This document shows, in pieces, positions 1-8,142 of a stretch of DNA of 64,000 nucleotides. Made by a program: the position numbers and the translations under genes. Origin of the DNA: Alphaproteobacteria bacterium (lineage in GTDB: Bacteria; Pseudomonadota; Alphaproteobacteria; Micropepsales; Micropepsaceae); NCBI GenBank assembly GCA_019247845.1, contig JAFBAL010000039.1, positions 1-64,000 on the forward strand. Direction: 5' to 3'. Numbering within the stretch: the first letter of the stretch is position 1; each line of letters opens with the position of its first letter. The notes under the pieces are model-generated. The model ran no database searches and had not been told where the DNA came from. It saw only the letters and a list, made by a program, of their open reading frames with translations.

Positions 1-780
1 GATCGCGAGCCCGTCATAGGCCGGCTCGACGCCGTGCGGCAGCTCGCGCTTCAAGGCCTCGTAGTCGAGATCGGTGTGCAGGTTGGTCAGGATGGCGCGC
101 TTCGGCTTCACGCGCGCGATCCATTCCAGCGTCAATGCCAGGTGCGCGTGGCTTGGATGCGGCGCGTAGCGCAGCGTGTCGACGATCCAGCAGTCCACGC
201 CATCGAGCGCCGCGAAGGCCGCCTCGTCCAGCCCGTCGACATCGCTCGAATAGGCAAGCGGCCCGAAGCGGAAGCCCAGCGAGCGGATATGGCCATGCTT
301 CTGCGCGAAGGCTGCGACCTCGATGTCGCCAATGGCGAAGGGCTGGAACGGCTCGGCGATCTCGTGGCCCGTGACGATCGGCGGATAGGAGCTTCCTTCC
401 GGCGTCGCGAAGCAATAGCCGAAGCGCGTCAGCATGCCCGACATCGTCATCGCGTCGGTATGGACGTCGACGCGGCGGCGCATGTTGATCGCGACCATGC
501 GCAGGTCGTCGAAGCCGTGCAGCTGGTCGGCGTGGTCGTGGGTTATGAGAACGCCGTCGAGCGTGCCGCAATGCGCCGCCAGCAGCTGCGCGCGCATGTC
601 GGGCGAGGTATCGACGAGGATGTTCGTCGTCGGCGAACGCACGAGCAGCGAGCAGCGCGTGCGCCGATTCTTCGGATTGCCTGGATCGCAGGCACCCCAG
701 AACCCGGCATTGCCCGGGCCGCCCAGGCGCGGCACGCCGCCCGAGGATCCGCAGCCCAGGATGACGGCTTCGAGGTTCAC
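1..780 (-). CDS. MBL-fold metallohydrolase (PhnP-like), 3' end cut by window edge
   Basis: This is a metallo-beta-lactamase fold hydrolase of the PhnP / phosphoribosyl cyclic phosphodiesterase type. The first 260 residues are present and the last few run off the left edge. The N-terminus carries the LGCGSSGGVPRLG start typical of this subfamily, and the metal-binding motif reads THDHADQLHGFDD at about residues 86-98. A later SSDVDG and a histidine in the HSHLAL-like stretch (PSHAHLAL) fit the second metal shell. The start is a GTG that overlaps the tatD stop as GTGA, so it is translationally coupled to tatD. In alphaproteobacteria this gene usually ends the dac-tmk-holB-tatD run, as here. The exact substrate is not known. 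Confidence 0.9.
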   Translation of the reverse strand, partial: MNLEAVILGCGSSGGVPRLGGPGNAGFWGACDPGNPKNRRTRCSLLVRSPTTNILVDTSPDMRAQLLAAHCGTLDGVLITHDHADQLHGFDDLRMVAINMRRRVDVHTDAMTMSGMLTRFGYCFATPEGSSYPPIVTGHEIAEPFQPFAIGDIEVAAFAQKHGHIRSLGFRFGPLAYSSDVDGLDEAAFAALDGVDCWIVDTLRYAPHPSHAHLALTLEWIARVKPKRAILTNLHTDLDYEALKRELPHGVEPAYDGLAI

Positions 781-1589
781 CTGCCCACCGAAGCCTCGGC
801 GAGGGTGGGCCGGGGGCGCGCGACTTTGGTGAAGAGGCGGAAGAAATTCTCGGTCGTGATGCGCGCGATCTCGTCCGCGCTCACGCCGTGCAGCGCGGCC
901 AGCATCGCGGCGGTGTGCACGACGAAGCTCGGCTCGTTGCGTTTGCCGCGAAACGGCTGGGGGCTGAGGAACGGCGCGTCGGTCTCGACCAGCAGCCGGT
1001 CGCGCGGGACGTCTTTCAACACGGCGCGCAGCTCGTCGGATTTCTTGAACGTGGCGATGCCCGACACCGAGATATACAGCCCGAGCGCTACCGCGGCCTC
1101 GGCCAGGCGCCGCGTGCCGGTGAAGCAGTGCAAGAGGCCGGTATAGGGTGCGCGCGCCATCTCCTCTTCCAGCAGCGGGATCGTGTCGTCGTCGGCGTCG
1201 CGCGTGTGCACGATCAGCGGCAGGCCTGTCTCGCGCGCGGCGTGGATGTGATGGCGGAAGTTCGCGATCTGCATCTCGCGCGGGCTGTGCTCGTAGTAAT
1301 AGTCGAGCCCGGTCTCGCCGATGCCGACGACTTTGGGATGCGCGGCATGCGCGACGAGCACGTCGGGGCTGTCCAGCGGCTCGGCCTGAGCCTCGTGCGG
1401 GTGGACGCCGACGCTGCACCACACGTCGCCGAAGCGCTCGGCCACCGCCCTCACCCCGTCGAACTGGCGCAGCTTGGTGCCGATGGTGACACAGGTCCTG
1501 ACCCCGGCATCGCGCGCGCGGCCGACGACGTCGTCGAGCTCGGGCGCGAACTCCTTGAAGTCGAGATGGCAATGGGAATCGACAAGCAT
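777..1589 (-). CDS. tatD: TatD family metal-dependent hydrolase/DNase
   Basis: The 270-residue protein has the full length of TatD-family amidohydrolase-fold nucleases. It opens with the metal ligands H6 and H8 (SHCHLD), followed by GIGETGLDYYY with the conserved glutamate, an HTRDADDD segment and VETDAPFLSP near the C-terminus, which carries the last aspartate ligand. Family members are cytosolic 3'-5' exonucleases or hydrolases. The ATG overlaps the holB stop (ATGA) and its own TGA overlaps the next GTG, so three genes are coupled in a row. In relatives metG often lies between holB and tatD; it is absent here. Confidence 0.93.
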   Translation of the reverse strand: MLVDSHCHLDFKEFAPELDDVVGRARDAGVRTCVTIGTKLRQFDGVRAVAERFGDVWCSVGVHPHEAQAEPLDSPDVLVAHAAHPKVVGIGETGLDYYYEHSPREMQIANFRHHIHAARETGLPLIVHTRDADDDTIPLLEEEMARAPYTGLLHCFTGTRRLAEAAVALGLYISVSGIATFKKSDELRAVLKDVPRDRLLVETDAPFLSPQPFRGKRNEPSFVVHTAAMLAALHGVSADEIARITTENFFRLFTKVARPRPTLAEASVGR

Positions 1590-2632
1590 CAGATGGCTCC
1601 GGCGCGCCGCGCGGCGTCGCTCAAGGTTCGCGCCGCGCCGAGCACCGTCTGGCGCGGGTCGAGATGCAACGCGCTCGAGCGGCCGAAGCTGCGGTTGATC
1701 TTCTCCCAGGCGTCGAGCCAAGGGCGCAAGTTCGCGCCGGCGCGGGCGCGGATGCGTGTCCCCAGCGCATCGGCGAGGAATTGGCCGAAGCCTTCCAGAC
1801 CGTCGGTCATGCGGTTCATCTTGTCGGCAAAGGCGAGCAGCGCGGGGATGTCGGGCGCTGCCGCGTGCTCGATGAGGCGGTCGGCCTCGTTCGCGAGCTC
1901 CATGCCCTCCCCACCGGCCAAGGTCAGCGCCATGCCGATCGAACCGCCGGAGAGGCGCTCCAGCGAGGCGCGCTCCTTGGCATCGAGCTCGGGCAGCAGC
2001 GTTTTCAGCTCGCCGTCCATGTCCTTCAGCGGCCGCAAATTCAAACGCTGGCAGCGCGAGCGGATCGTGGGCAGCAGGCGTCCCGGAGAGTTGGCCACAA
2101 GCAGCAGCATGGCGCGCGACGGCGGCTCTTCCAGCAGCTTGAGCAGCGCGTTGGCGGCGGCCTCGTTCATGTCGTCGGCGGTGTCGACGATGGCGACGCG
2201 CCATCCGCCGGCGCCCGAGGTCATGCCGAAGAAACCGGCGAGGCGGCGGATCTCGTCGACCGACAGGATCGTCATCAGCTTGCCGGTGTCGGGATTGACG
2301 CCGCGCTTGAGCACCAGCAGGCCGGGATGCGAGCTTGCGGCGACCTGAAGCGCCGCGGCGGATTTCTCCGGCACCGACAGGTCGGCCGGCCCACGGTCCG
2401 TCGCGCCGTATTCGAGCAGGTAGCGCGCGATGCGATAGGCGAGCGTCGCCTTGCCGATGCCGGGCGGGCCCGAGATCAGCCAAGCCTGCGGCGGCCGCTG
2501 CCCGCGGATGGCGCGTGCCGCGCGCGCCAGCGCCTCGTCCTGGCCGACGAGCCGGTGCACTTCGCGCGGATGGGGAAATCCCTCGACACGGTCGGTATCG
2601 GCAATCTCGACGGTGCGCGTGCGCTTGGCCAT
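1589..2632 (-). CDS. holB: DNA polymerase III subunit delta'
   Basis: This is the delta' subunit of the clamp loader that puts the beta clamp on DNA during replication. The 347-residue protein has a Walker A motif GPPGIGKAT at residues 55-63, a Walker-B-like VAIVDTADDMN with the following NALLKLLEEPPSRA segment (the SRC-adjacent region of AAA+ clamp loaders) and an RSRCQRLNLRPL stretch that matches the SRC motif. It sits between a toxin-antitoxin pair and tatD, in the order expected after tmk. Length and motifs match the family; no defect is seen. Confidence 0.95.
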   Translation of the reverse strand: MAKRTRTVEIADTDRVEGFPHPREVHRLVGQDEALARAARAIRGQRPPQAWLISGPPGIGKATLAYRIARYLLEYGATDRGPADLSVPEKSAAALQVAASSHPGLLVLKRGVNPDTGKLMTILSVDEIRRLAGFFGMTSGAGGWRVAIVDTADDMNEAAANALLKLLEEPPSRAMLLLVANSPGRLLPTIRSRCQRLNLRPLKDMDGELKTLLPELDAKERASLERLSGGSIGMALTLAGGEGMELANEADRLIEHAAAPDIPALLAFADKMNRMTDGLEGFGQFLADALGTRIRARAGANLRPWLDAWEKINRSFGRSSALHLDPRQTVLGAARTLSDAARRAGAI

Positions 2633-2671
2633 GGGCTAGATGTGTCATCCCTGCCGCCCCGATGCAACGGG

Positions 2672-2989
2672 TCAGCGGCGGGGCTTTTTCGCCTTGAAGA
2701 TCGTGCCCAGGTCGCGGCGCCCGTCGAGGATACGCTGGACCAGGATGCCGTCGCCGTCGGGCAGCGACCGGTAGATGATCGTCCATGGCCGTATCGGAAA
2801 CGCGCGGCGATTCCGCGGGAGATACGACCTTGAGCCTCCCATGCCGGGCATGGACGCGAGATTGTGCATTGTTTTCCAAACGCGTTCGATAACGGCCGTT
2901 GCCCGCGCTGCCCCATCGCGCTCGGCAATGAAACCAGCAATCGCGGCGAGATCAGCGCGAGCTTCTGGTGAAACGTTCAGCCGAGCCAC
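2672..2989 (-). CDS. ParE/RelE-family toxin of a type II toxin-antitoxin pair
   Basis: The 105-residue basic protein has the ParE-like plan: an N-terminal helical hairpin (VSPEARADLAAIAGFIAERDG, residues 6-26), then RSYLPRNRRAFPIRPWTIIYRSLPDGDGILVQRILDGRRDL, the usual beta-sheet with the conserved I-Y-R and V-x-R-I-L-x-G-R-R-D motif near residues 70-94. ParE toxins poison gyrase and RelE toxins cleave mRNA; which applies here cannot be read from sequence. It begins 6 bp after the upstream small gene, which is the likely antitoxin. The pair lies inside the tmk-holB housekeeping run on the same strand. Confidence 0.85.
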   Translation of the reverse strand: MARLNVSPEARADLAAIAGFIAERDGAARATAVIERVWKTMHNLASMPGMGGSRSYLPRNRRAFPIRPWTIIYRSLPDGDGILVQRILDGRRDLGTIFKAKKPRR

Positions 2990-2995
2990 GGCGCG

Positions 2996-3247
2996 TCAAG
3001 GCTTCTTAGCGCGCGCTTTGATGGTGGCTCGTATATGAGCCATAACCTCTTCGATAGTGTAATAGTTGCCCCGCGCGTATTCTTCATCGGCCCTATCGCA
3101 GCTTTCGTTGATCGCGTGCCTGTTGCGGTAGAGATAGGCGTCCCAGCCGCCTTCGGGCACGAAATTCTCATCGTCGGCTTCGTGCCGGTAGGCGGCTTCG
3201 GGCTCGGCCATACCCTTCTTGGGCTCGCGCGGCGGTTTTCCGGTCAT
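2996..3247 (-). CDS. Probable antitoxin partner of the ParE-type toxin
   Basis: An 83-residue, strongly charged protein that precedes the ParE-like toxin by 6 bp in the same orientation. The C-terminal half (AINESCDRADEEYARGNYYTIEEVMAHIR, broken here at about residues 45-73) resembles the toxin-embracing helices of antitoxins found with ParE toxins, where a hydrophobic/charged helix followed by a lysine- and arginine-rich tail (KARAKKP) is common. No clear DNA-binding ribbon is visible at the N-terminus, which is instead proline- and lysine-rich. The function is inferred mainly from position and size. Confidence 0.7.
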   Translation of the reverse strand: MTGKPPREPKKGMAEPEAAYRHEADDENFVPEGGWDAYLYRNRHAINESCDRADEEYARGNYYTIEEVMAHIRATIKARAKKP

Positions 3248-3278
3248 TTGTCGACTATAGCACGCAGGCTCCGGGCTG

Positions 3279-3920
3279 TCATCCCAGGGCGAAGCGGCGC
3301 GCCACCTGGGTCCAGATCGCCTCGGCGACCTCGTCTTCCGTGCCGGAGGCGTCGATCACCGTGCAACGATCCGGCGCCCGCTTGGCGATGTCGGTGAAGG
3401 CCTGGCGCAGGCGCTCGTGGAACTTGACGTCGAACTTCTCGAAGCGGGTTTCGTCGGACGCGGCGCCTTTGGCCCTCGCCCTGGCGCGCGCCAGCCCGAC
3501 ATCGACGGGCAGGTCGAGCACCAGGGTCATGTCCGGCTTGAAGTCGTCGAGCACGACGGACTCGATGCGCCTTATGGTCTCGCGCGGCATGTCGCGTCCG
3601 ACGCCCTGATAGGCATAGGTCGAATCCGTGAACCGGTCCGAGATGACGTATCTGCCTTCGACCAGCGCGGGTCCGATGGTGCGCGCGACGTGATCGGCGC
3701 GCGCTGCGAAGATCAGCAGCGTCTCGGTCAGCGCGTCCCAGCGCCCGGGCTCGCCGCTGACCAGCAGCTTGCGGATCTCCTCCGCGCCGGGCGAGCCCCC
3801 GGGTTCGCGCGTGACCAGGCATTTCAGCTTGCGCGCTTCCAGCGCCTTGGCGAGACGGCGCGCCTGGGTCGATTTGCCGGTGCCCTCACCGCCTTCGAGC
3901 GTGATGAAGCGGCCGATCAT
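3279..3920 (-). CDS. tmk: Thymidylate kinase
   Basis: Phosphorylates dTMP to dTDP in dTTP synthesis. The 213-residue protein has the P-loop EGGEGTGKS at residues 9-17, the TREPGGSPGAEEIR segment with the catalytic DR-E-like arginine (TREPGG), the ISDRFTDSTYAYQG motif that binds dTMP, and a lid region with RARARAKGA. Full length and all motifs are intact. It starts 9 bp after the dac stop on the same strand and is followed by the toxin-antitoxin pair and then holB. Confidence 0.96.
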   Translation of the reverse strand: MIGRFITLEGGEGTGKSTQARRLAKALEARKLKCLVTREPGGSPGAEEIRKLLVSGEPGRWDALTETLLIFAARADHVARTIGPALVEGRYVISDRFTDSTYAYQGVGRDMPRETIRRIESVVLDDFKPDMTLVLDLPVDVGLARARARAKGAASDETRFEKFDVKFHERLRQAFTDIAKRAPDRCTVIDASGTEDEVAEAIWTQVARRFALG

Positions 3921-3929
3921 CCTATGGCT

Positions 3930-5093
3930 TCATTTCTTCCCGAGCAGGCTGGAAAGGCCCAGCATGATGTGACCGAAGAAACCGGTCTCGCCGACCGGCT
4001 GCGCCGCATAGAGCGGCACGTCCTGGTCGGGGAAGTCCGGCGCGGTCACGTGCAGGGTCGCGACGCGGGCGCCCTGCGCGATCGGCGCCTTGACCGGGCC
4101 GTCATAGCGCACCACCGCCTTCATGCCGGGGCGCGAGTCGACCTGGAGCGTGACGCCCAGCGGCGCCTTCACCGTCAGCGGGACATGGTCCGCGGTGCCG
4201 CCGAACACCTCCGCCTGCCCCACCACGTCGCCGGGCTTGAACAGCTGGTAGCGGCGGAACTCGCGGAATGCGAGGCCCAGAATGCGCGCGGCCTCGTCGG
4301 CGCGATAGCGCTCGGCGAACCAGTCGTTGGTGCCGGGCGGATAGCGCAAGCCGCCGAGCACCAGGATCAGCCGCTGGTCGCCGCGCTTGGCCGAGGCCGT
4401 CACGCCATAGCCCGCCGCGTCGGTGTGGCCGGTCTTGAGCCCGTCCGCGCCGGGGAACTTGTCGAGCACCAGGTTGCGGTTCGGCTGGGTGATGTTGCTC
4501 AGCGTGATCGAGCGCTCGCTGAAGTAATGATAATACTGCGGATAGTCCTTGATCAGGTGCCGCGCCAGCACCGCGAGGTCCATCGCCGACATCAGCTGTC
4601 CCGGAGGCTCGGGCAATCCGTCCGGGTTCACGAAGTGCGACGCCTTGAGGCCGATCTCCTTGGCGCGCTTGTTCATCATGTCGACGAAGCCTTCGACCGT
4701 GCCGCCCATGCCTTCGGCCAGCGCGATGCAGCTGTCGTTGCCTGAGGCCACGATCACGCAGCGGATCAGCGTCTCGACCTGCATATGCGCGCCGATCGGC
4801 ACGAAGCACTCCGAGCCCGCGCGCTCGCGCCAGGCGCGCTCGGAGATCGGCAGCTCGTCGGTCAGCTTGATGCGTCCGTCCTTGAGCCGCTGGAACAGGA
4901 GCTCGAGCGTCATCAGCTTGCTCATTGAGGCCGGCGGCATGGCGACGAAGGCGTCCTTGGCCCAAAGGACCTGCCCGCTGTCGCCGTCCATCAGGATGGC
5001 GTGCTCGGCATTGGTGGTGATGGCCGCGTCGGCCCCCTTCGGCAACACGGATGCCGCGATCGAAAGGAAAAAGGCGGCGAGAAGGCGGCGCAT
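3930..5093 (-). CDS. D-alanyl-D-alanine carboxypeptidase (serine-type, DacA/C family)
   Basis: A low-molecular-mass penicillin-binding protein that removes the terminal D-alanine of peptidoglycan stem peptides in the periplasm. From the chosen ATG it is 387 residues: a signal peptide (about 1-24, cleaved near GADA-A), the SxxK motif SMSK at 56-59, SGN in VASGNDSC, and KTG in GLKTGHTDAAGYG. The C-terminal region (PBP5 C-domain type) ends in an amphipathic GFFGHIMLGLSSLLGKK helix that would anchor it to the membrane. A TTG 12 bp upstream is possible, but a GGAG lies correctly 8 bases before the ATG at 5093, so that ATG is preferred. Confidence 0.94.
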   Translation of the reverse strand: MRRLLAAFFLSIAASVLPKGADAAITTNAEHAILMDGDSGQVLWAKDAFVAMPPASMSKLMTLELLFQRLKDGRIKLTDELPISERAWRERAGSECFVPIGAHMQVETLIRCVIVASGNDSCIALAEGMGGTVEGFVDMMNKRAKEIGLKASHFVNPDGLPEPPGQLMSAMDLAVLARHLIKDYPQYYHYFSERSITLSNITQPNRNLVLDKFPGADGLKTGHTDAAGYGVTASAKRGDQRLILVLGGLRYPPGTNDWFAERYRADEAARILGLAFREFRRYQLFKPGDVVGQAEVFGGTADHVPLTVKAPLGVTLQVDSRPGMKAVVRYDGPVKAPIAQGARVATLHVTAPDFPDQDVPLYAAQPVGETGFFGHIMLGLSSLLGKK

Positions 5094-5132
5094 GGGCAAC
5101 TCCAAGCTATGGGCGACCTGGCGAACGGGCGG

Positions 5133-6065
5133 CTACTGGTCGACGACGATGTGTGCGTCGTTACTACCAAGTTCGCTCAGGCGCGCCAACGCGGCATCGG
5201 CGTCGTCGGTCGAATTCAAGGGCCCGGTGCGCACGCGATAGAGCGTCTGGCCGCCTTTTTTCGTGGTCGAGATCTGCAGGTCGCCGCCCAGCTGCTCGCG
5301 CAGCCGCATGGCGTTGGCATAGGAGCCGAACGCGCCGACCTGGACATAGAGGTGAGTCGAGGCGGGAACCGCGACCTGCGTCACCACCCCGCTCGGCAGC
5401 TGCGCATCGGCCGGCATGGGATCCGGCGCCGGCTTGGGCAGGCTCGCCAGCCGCGTCGGCGGCGCGACCGCCGCACCGGGAACGGTGGCCAGCGGCTTGG
5501 CGACGACGTCGGGCGCGGGCACGGCCGGGACGGCGCTGGCGATCTCGGGCGGCGTGTCGGAAGGCAGCGGCTGGCCGTTCGGCGCCGTGGCGCGCGCGAC
5601 ATAGGTCACGCGCACCCGCGCGGTGCCGATGTTCTTGAAGCCCAGCAGCTCCGCCGCCGACTCGGACACGTCGATGATGCGGCCCTTGGCATAGGGCCCG
5701 CGGTCGTTGACGCGCAGCACGATGGACCTGCCGTTGTCGAGGTTGGTTACGCGCACGTTCACCGGCATCGGCAAGGTGCGGTGCGCCGCGGTCAGGTCGC
5801 CCGCGTTGTAGGTCTCGCCGTTCGCGGTCCGGCGGCCGTAGAAGGTCGGCCCGTACCACGACGCGACGCCGGTCTCGTCGTAGTCGGGCTGTTCCTTGGG
5901 ATAATACCAGGTGCCGTCGATCTGATACGGGTTGCCCACCTTGTAGATGCCCTGTCCGCCCCCCATCGGCGACGGCGGCGGCCGGGTCGGGGTCGTCGGC
6001 ACCACGGTGCAGCCGGCGGTCAACGCGGCCAGCACTGCTGCGGTCGTGATCCTTCGCAAGGTCAT
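5133..6065 (-). CDS. rlpA: RlpA-like septal lytic transglycosylase lipoprotein with SPOR domain
   Basis: A cell-wall lytic transglycosylase of the RlpA family, acting on septal glycan. The 310-residue protein has a lipoprotein signal with lipobox LTAGC (lipidated Cys19), a double-psi beta-barrel domain at about 66-155 (GVASWYGPTFYGRRTANGE and RVNDRGPYAKGRIIDVS, the latter with the conserved aspartate), a proline-rich linker, and a C-terminal SPOR domain (LYVQVGAFGSYANAMRL to the end) that binds denuded peptidoglycan. It heads the minus-strand run rlpA-dac-tmk, an order typical of alphaproteobacteria. Confidence 0.94.
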   Translation of the reverse strand: MTLRRITTAAVLAALTAGCTVVPTTPTRPPPSPMGGGQGIYKVGNPYQIDGTWYYPKEQPDYDETGVASWYGPTFYGRRTANGETYNAGDLTAAHRTLPMPVNVRVTNLDNGRSIVLRVNDRGPYAKGRIIDVSESAAELLGFKNIGTARVRVTYVARATAPNGQPLPSDTPPEIASAVPAVPAPDVVAKPLATVPGAAVAPPTRLASLPKPAPDPMPADAQLPSGVVTQVAVPASTHLYVQVGAFGSYANAMRLREQLGGDLQISTTKKGGQTLYRVRTGPLNSTDDADAALARLSELGSNDAHIVVDQ

Positions 6066-6140
6066 CGGTCAGCCGAATCGGTCGTCCCAGATTGGCAGAA
6101 GCTAAGCGAAGCCCGCCACCGGCTCAACGTGCCCCGGTTT

Positions 6141-7202
6141 TCATGGCGTTTTCTTCACGCAGCGCCCTGCCGGCGGATCGGCGCGGTCGAGCTGGGCGGC
6201 GACGTCGGACGGCCCGCCGCTGCAGCCCACCCAGCGGATATCGTGCTCCATCGCGGCCGAGCCGGGCGCTATGCCGGTGAAGCCGCCCGCCAGGATGGAG
6301 GCCGCCTTGGTGCCCGTGCCGCAGGCGACGGACGGATCGACCGCGCTCTGCACGCAATAGGTCGTCTGCACGTCGTTGCCGCAGCGATTGTGGAAGCCGA
6401 CGAAGGTGCCTTGCGCTTCCACGCTCAGGCAGTCCGACGCGCCTTTGCCGGGCGGCACGACGTCGGGGCCTTTCGGCGGCGGCGGGGGAACGGACGCGGG
6501 CGCCGATACCGACATCGCGGCGGGCGGCGGCGGCGCCCCCGGCGCGGCATCGATCGCATGCACGCTCGCGCTCGCGACGTTCATCGCCGGCGCCGGCGGC
6601 CGCATCGGGCCGGGGCAGCGGATCTGAGGCTGCGCGGCGATGTGCTGCGCCAGCACGTGCTGCTTCTTCTTCGACGATGATGGCGGAGGCGGCGCCGCGG
6701 CCGGCGTCTGGTTGATGCCGAGGCTCTGCGCATAGGCGGCGACGGCGGCGCGGCGCTCTTCCTCGCTGAAGTGGTGTCCCGACGGATACCACGACACGCA
6801 CGCGGTCGCGCCGCTGGTGTATTTGCGCATGACGGTCACGCCGTCCTCGCTGTTGGCGTAGAGCGAGGCGGTGCGCCCGTCGCCGTATTGGATCTCCAGC
6901 CCCGTGTCGGTCTGACGGAAGAAGCCGCTGACCTTGGCGTTGTCGCCCTCGTCCAGCACGGTGCCAAGCGAGTCGGACAGATAGGTGAAGGTCGTCTTCT
7001 GTGTCTCGCCGTTGTGCGAGACGAAGCTGAGCAGCAGATGACCTTCGGTCGGCGACAAGCTCAGCGTCGAGCCGTCGACCGAGGACAAGTCCTGATCGGC
7101 CACGCTCATGAGCCAAGCGGGCGGGTCGGCAAGGGCGGGGCTTGCTACGGTCAAGACGAGCGAAAGCGCGCCGGCGGCCGCGACGGTCAAGGCGTGTTTC
7201 AT
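6141..7202 (-). CDS. Secreted protein of unknown function with proline-rich middle
   Basis: I do not recognise this 353-residue protein. From the ATG at 7202 (GGGG 6-7 bases upstream) it has a signal peptide (MKHALTVAAAGALSLVLTVA, cleaved near ALA-DP). Residues about 25-150 form a beta-rich domain; a proline/alanine-rich low-complexity stretch with a KKK patch follows (about 160-240). The C-terminal 120 residues carry six cysteines in spaced pairs (GASDCLSVEAQ, HNRCGNDVQTTYCVQ, SVACGTG, WVGCSGG, GRCVKK), which suggests a disulfide-stabilised extracytoplasmic domain. It stands alone between rlpA and tRNA-Ser. Confidence 0.75.
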   Translation of the reverse strand: MKHALTVAAAGALSLVLTVASPALADPPAWLMSVADQDLSSVDGSTLSLSPTEGHLLLSFVSHNGETQKTTFTYLSDSLGTVLDEGDNAKVSGFFRQTDTGLEIQYGDGRTASLYANSEDGVTVMRKYTSGATACVSWYPSGHHFSEEERRAAVAAYAQSLGINQTPAAAPPPPSSSKKKQHVLAQHIAAQPQIRCPGPMRPPAPAMNVASASVHAIDAAPGAPPPPAAMSVSAPASVPPPPPKGPDVVPPGKGASDCLSVEAQGTFVGFHNRCGNDVQTTYCVQSAVDPSVACGTGTKAASILAGGFTGIAPGSAAMEHDIRWVGCSGGPSDVAAQLDRADPPAGRCVKKTP

Positions 7203-7316
7203 GGGCATCCCCAAATCGGCAGCTGCCCCCCGACGCGCAAGGTAAATCGGGCCGCGGCCGAGTTCCAGCGCCGCCTTGCGCCGCGCGAAGGCCGTGCGCT
7301 ATTTGACGCGGTACCG

Positions 7317-7406
7317 GGATGGGTGGCCGAGCGGTTGAAGGCACCGGTCTTGAAAACCGGCAGGCCCGCAAGGGTCTCGTGGGTTCGAATCCCACCCCAT
7401 CCGCCA
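7317..7406 (+). tRNA. tRNA-Ser (TGA)
   Basis: A class II tRNA of 90 nt including an encoded CCA. The acceptor stem GGATGGG (7317-7323) pairs with CCCATCC (7396-7402); the anticodon loop CTTGAAA gives anticodon TGA; a long variable arm (AGGCCCGCAAGGGTCT) marks it as serine; the T-arm reads GTGGGTTCGAATCCCAC. A perfect 22-bp copy of its 3' end occurs 87 bp downstream. Confidence 0.97.
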
Positions 7407-7490
7407 GTTTTCGGCAGCCGGCTGTCGAGCCCACTTTTTCTTTGCGCGACGCTCGCGCGTCGCTTTGCGGTTCGAATCCCACCCCATCCG
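7382..7490 (+). repeat. 22-bp direct repeat of the tRNA-Ser 3' end, att-like
   Basis: Bases 7382-7403, the T-arm and acceptor end of tRNA-Ser, are repeated exactly at 7469-7490, starting GGTTCGAATCCC and ending CCATCCG. The 65 bp between the copies (7404-7468) hold a palindrome CAGCCGGCTG followed by a T-rich run and a hairpin GCGACGC-TCGC-GCGTCGC at 7446-7463. A duplicated tRNA 3' end is the normal footprint of site-specific integration or of a decayed tandem tRNA. No integrase gene is visible nearby. Confidence 0.8.
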
Positions 7491-7582
7491 GTCTTCGCGA
7501 CGCGGAGCGGAGCGAAGACCGGCCCGGCGCAGCCCGAAGGGCGAAGCCTGGGCTGTTCCCGCGTCGCTACGCCCGGCAAGCC
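7490..7582 (+). repeat. tRNA-trailer module, copy 1 (after tRNA-Ser)
   Basis: A structured block homologous to those after tRNA-Cys, tRNA-Arg and tRNA-Pro. It starts with a hairpin with 9-bp arms, GGTCTTCGC (7490-7498) and GCGAAGACC (7512-7520), continues with a core AGCCCGAAGGGCG (GCCC-GAA-GGGC mini-hairpin), and ends in CGCCCGGCAAGCC. Here it follows the displaced tRNA 3' end copy rather than the intact tRNA. The next gene starts 36 bp later. It may be a processed trailer, a terminator or a mobile repeat. Confidence 0.7.
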
Positions 7583-7617
7583 GCATGCTACCCTTTTCAA
7601 AACCCGACTCGGTTCCC

Positions 7618-8142
7618 ATGCAGTCCTGGCAGCAATTCTACGAGATGATCGGCGGCGCGGGGGCGACCTTGCTCGGGCTGCTGTTCGTTTCGGTGTCGCT
7701 CAATGCCGAGCAGATCCTGGGGCCGATGCACAAGCATTCCAAGCGTCTTGCCGAGCAGGCGTTCCAGAACTATCTCGCCGTGCTGCTAATCTCGCTGGTC
7801 GTTGTGTTTCCGGGGCTGAGCCCGATCTCGCTCGGCAGCTCGCTGCTGTGGATGGCCGGCATCTGGGGCGCCTGGGCGGTCGCGCGCGCCCTGCCCTCGA
7901 TCGCGCGCCCGGTGCCGGGCCAGTCGTGGTCGGGGCCGGCACGGCGCTATCTCGCCACGGTCGCGGGCTTCGGCATGCTCGTCTATGAAGCGGCGCAGAT
8001 GGTCTATGCGAAGGCGGACCATCCCGAATTCATCGCCATCGGCGCGATGATGCTGCTCCTTTCGGCGACGATCATCTCCTGGGAACTGCTGATCCGGATC
8101 GCCGAGGACCGGTACAGGGAGCGCGGCGCGCCTTCGCCTTAA
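7618..8142 (+). CDS. Small integral membrane protein, unknown function
   Basis: A 174-residue protein with four or five predicted membrane segments: about 10-27 (GGAGATLLGLLFVSVSL), 50-75 (LAVLLISLVVVFPGL), 78-98, 115-133 and 142-160 (IGAMMLLLSATIIS). I do not recognise a named family. The ATG at 7618 is the first that opens directly into a plausible amphipathic N-terminus. Its TAA stop shares the palindrome TTAA with the TAA of the convergent gene at 8139, so the two stops overlap by four bases. Confidence 0.75.
   Translation: MQSWQQFYEMIGGAGATLLGLLFVSVSLNAEQILGPMHKHSKRLAEQAFQNYLAVLLISLVVVFPGLSPISLGSSLLWMAGIWGAWAVARALPSIARPVPGQSWSGPARRYLATVAGFGMLVYEAAQMVYAKADHPEFIAIGAMMLLLSATIISWELLIRIAEDRYRERGAPSP

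Noticed and set aside
7469..7490. A second tRNA-Ser gene.
   Set aside because: Only the last 22 bases are repeated; CCA and all upstream arms are missing.
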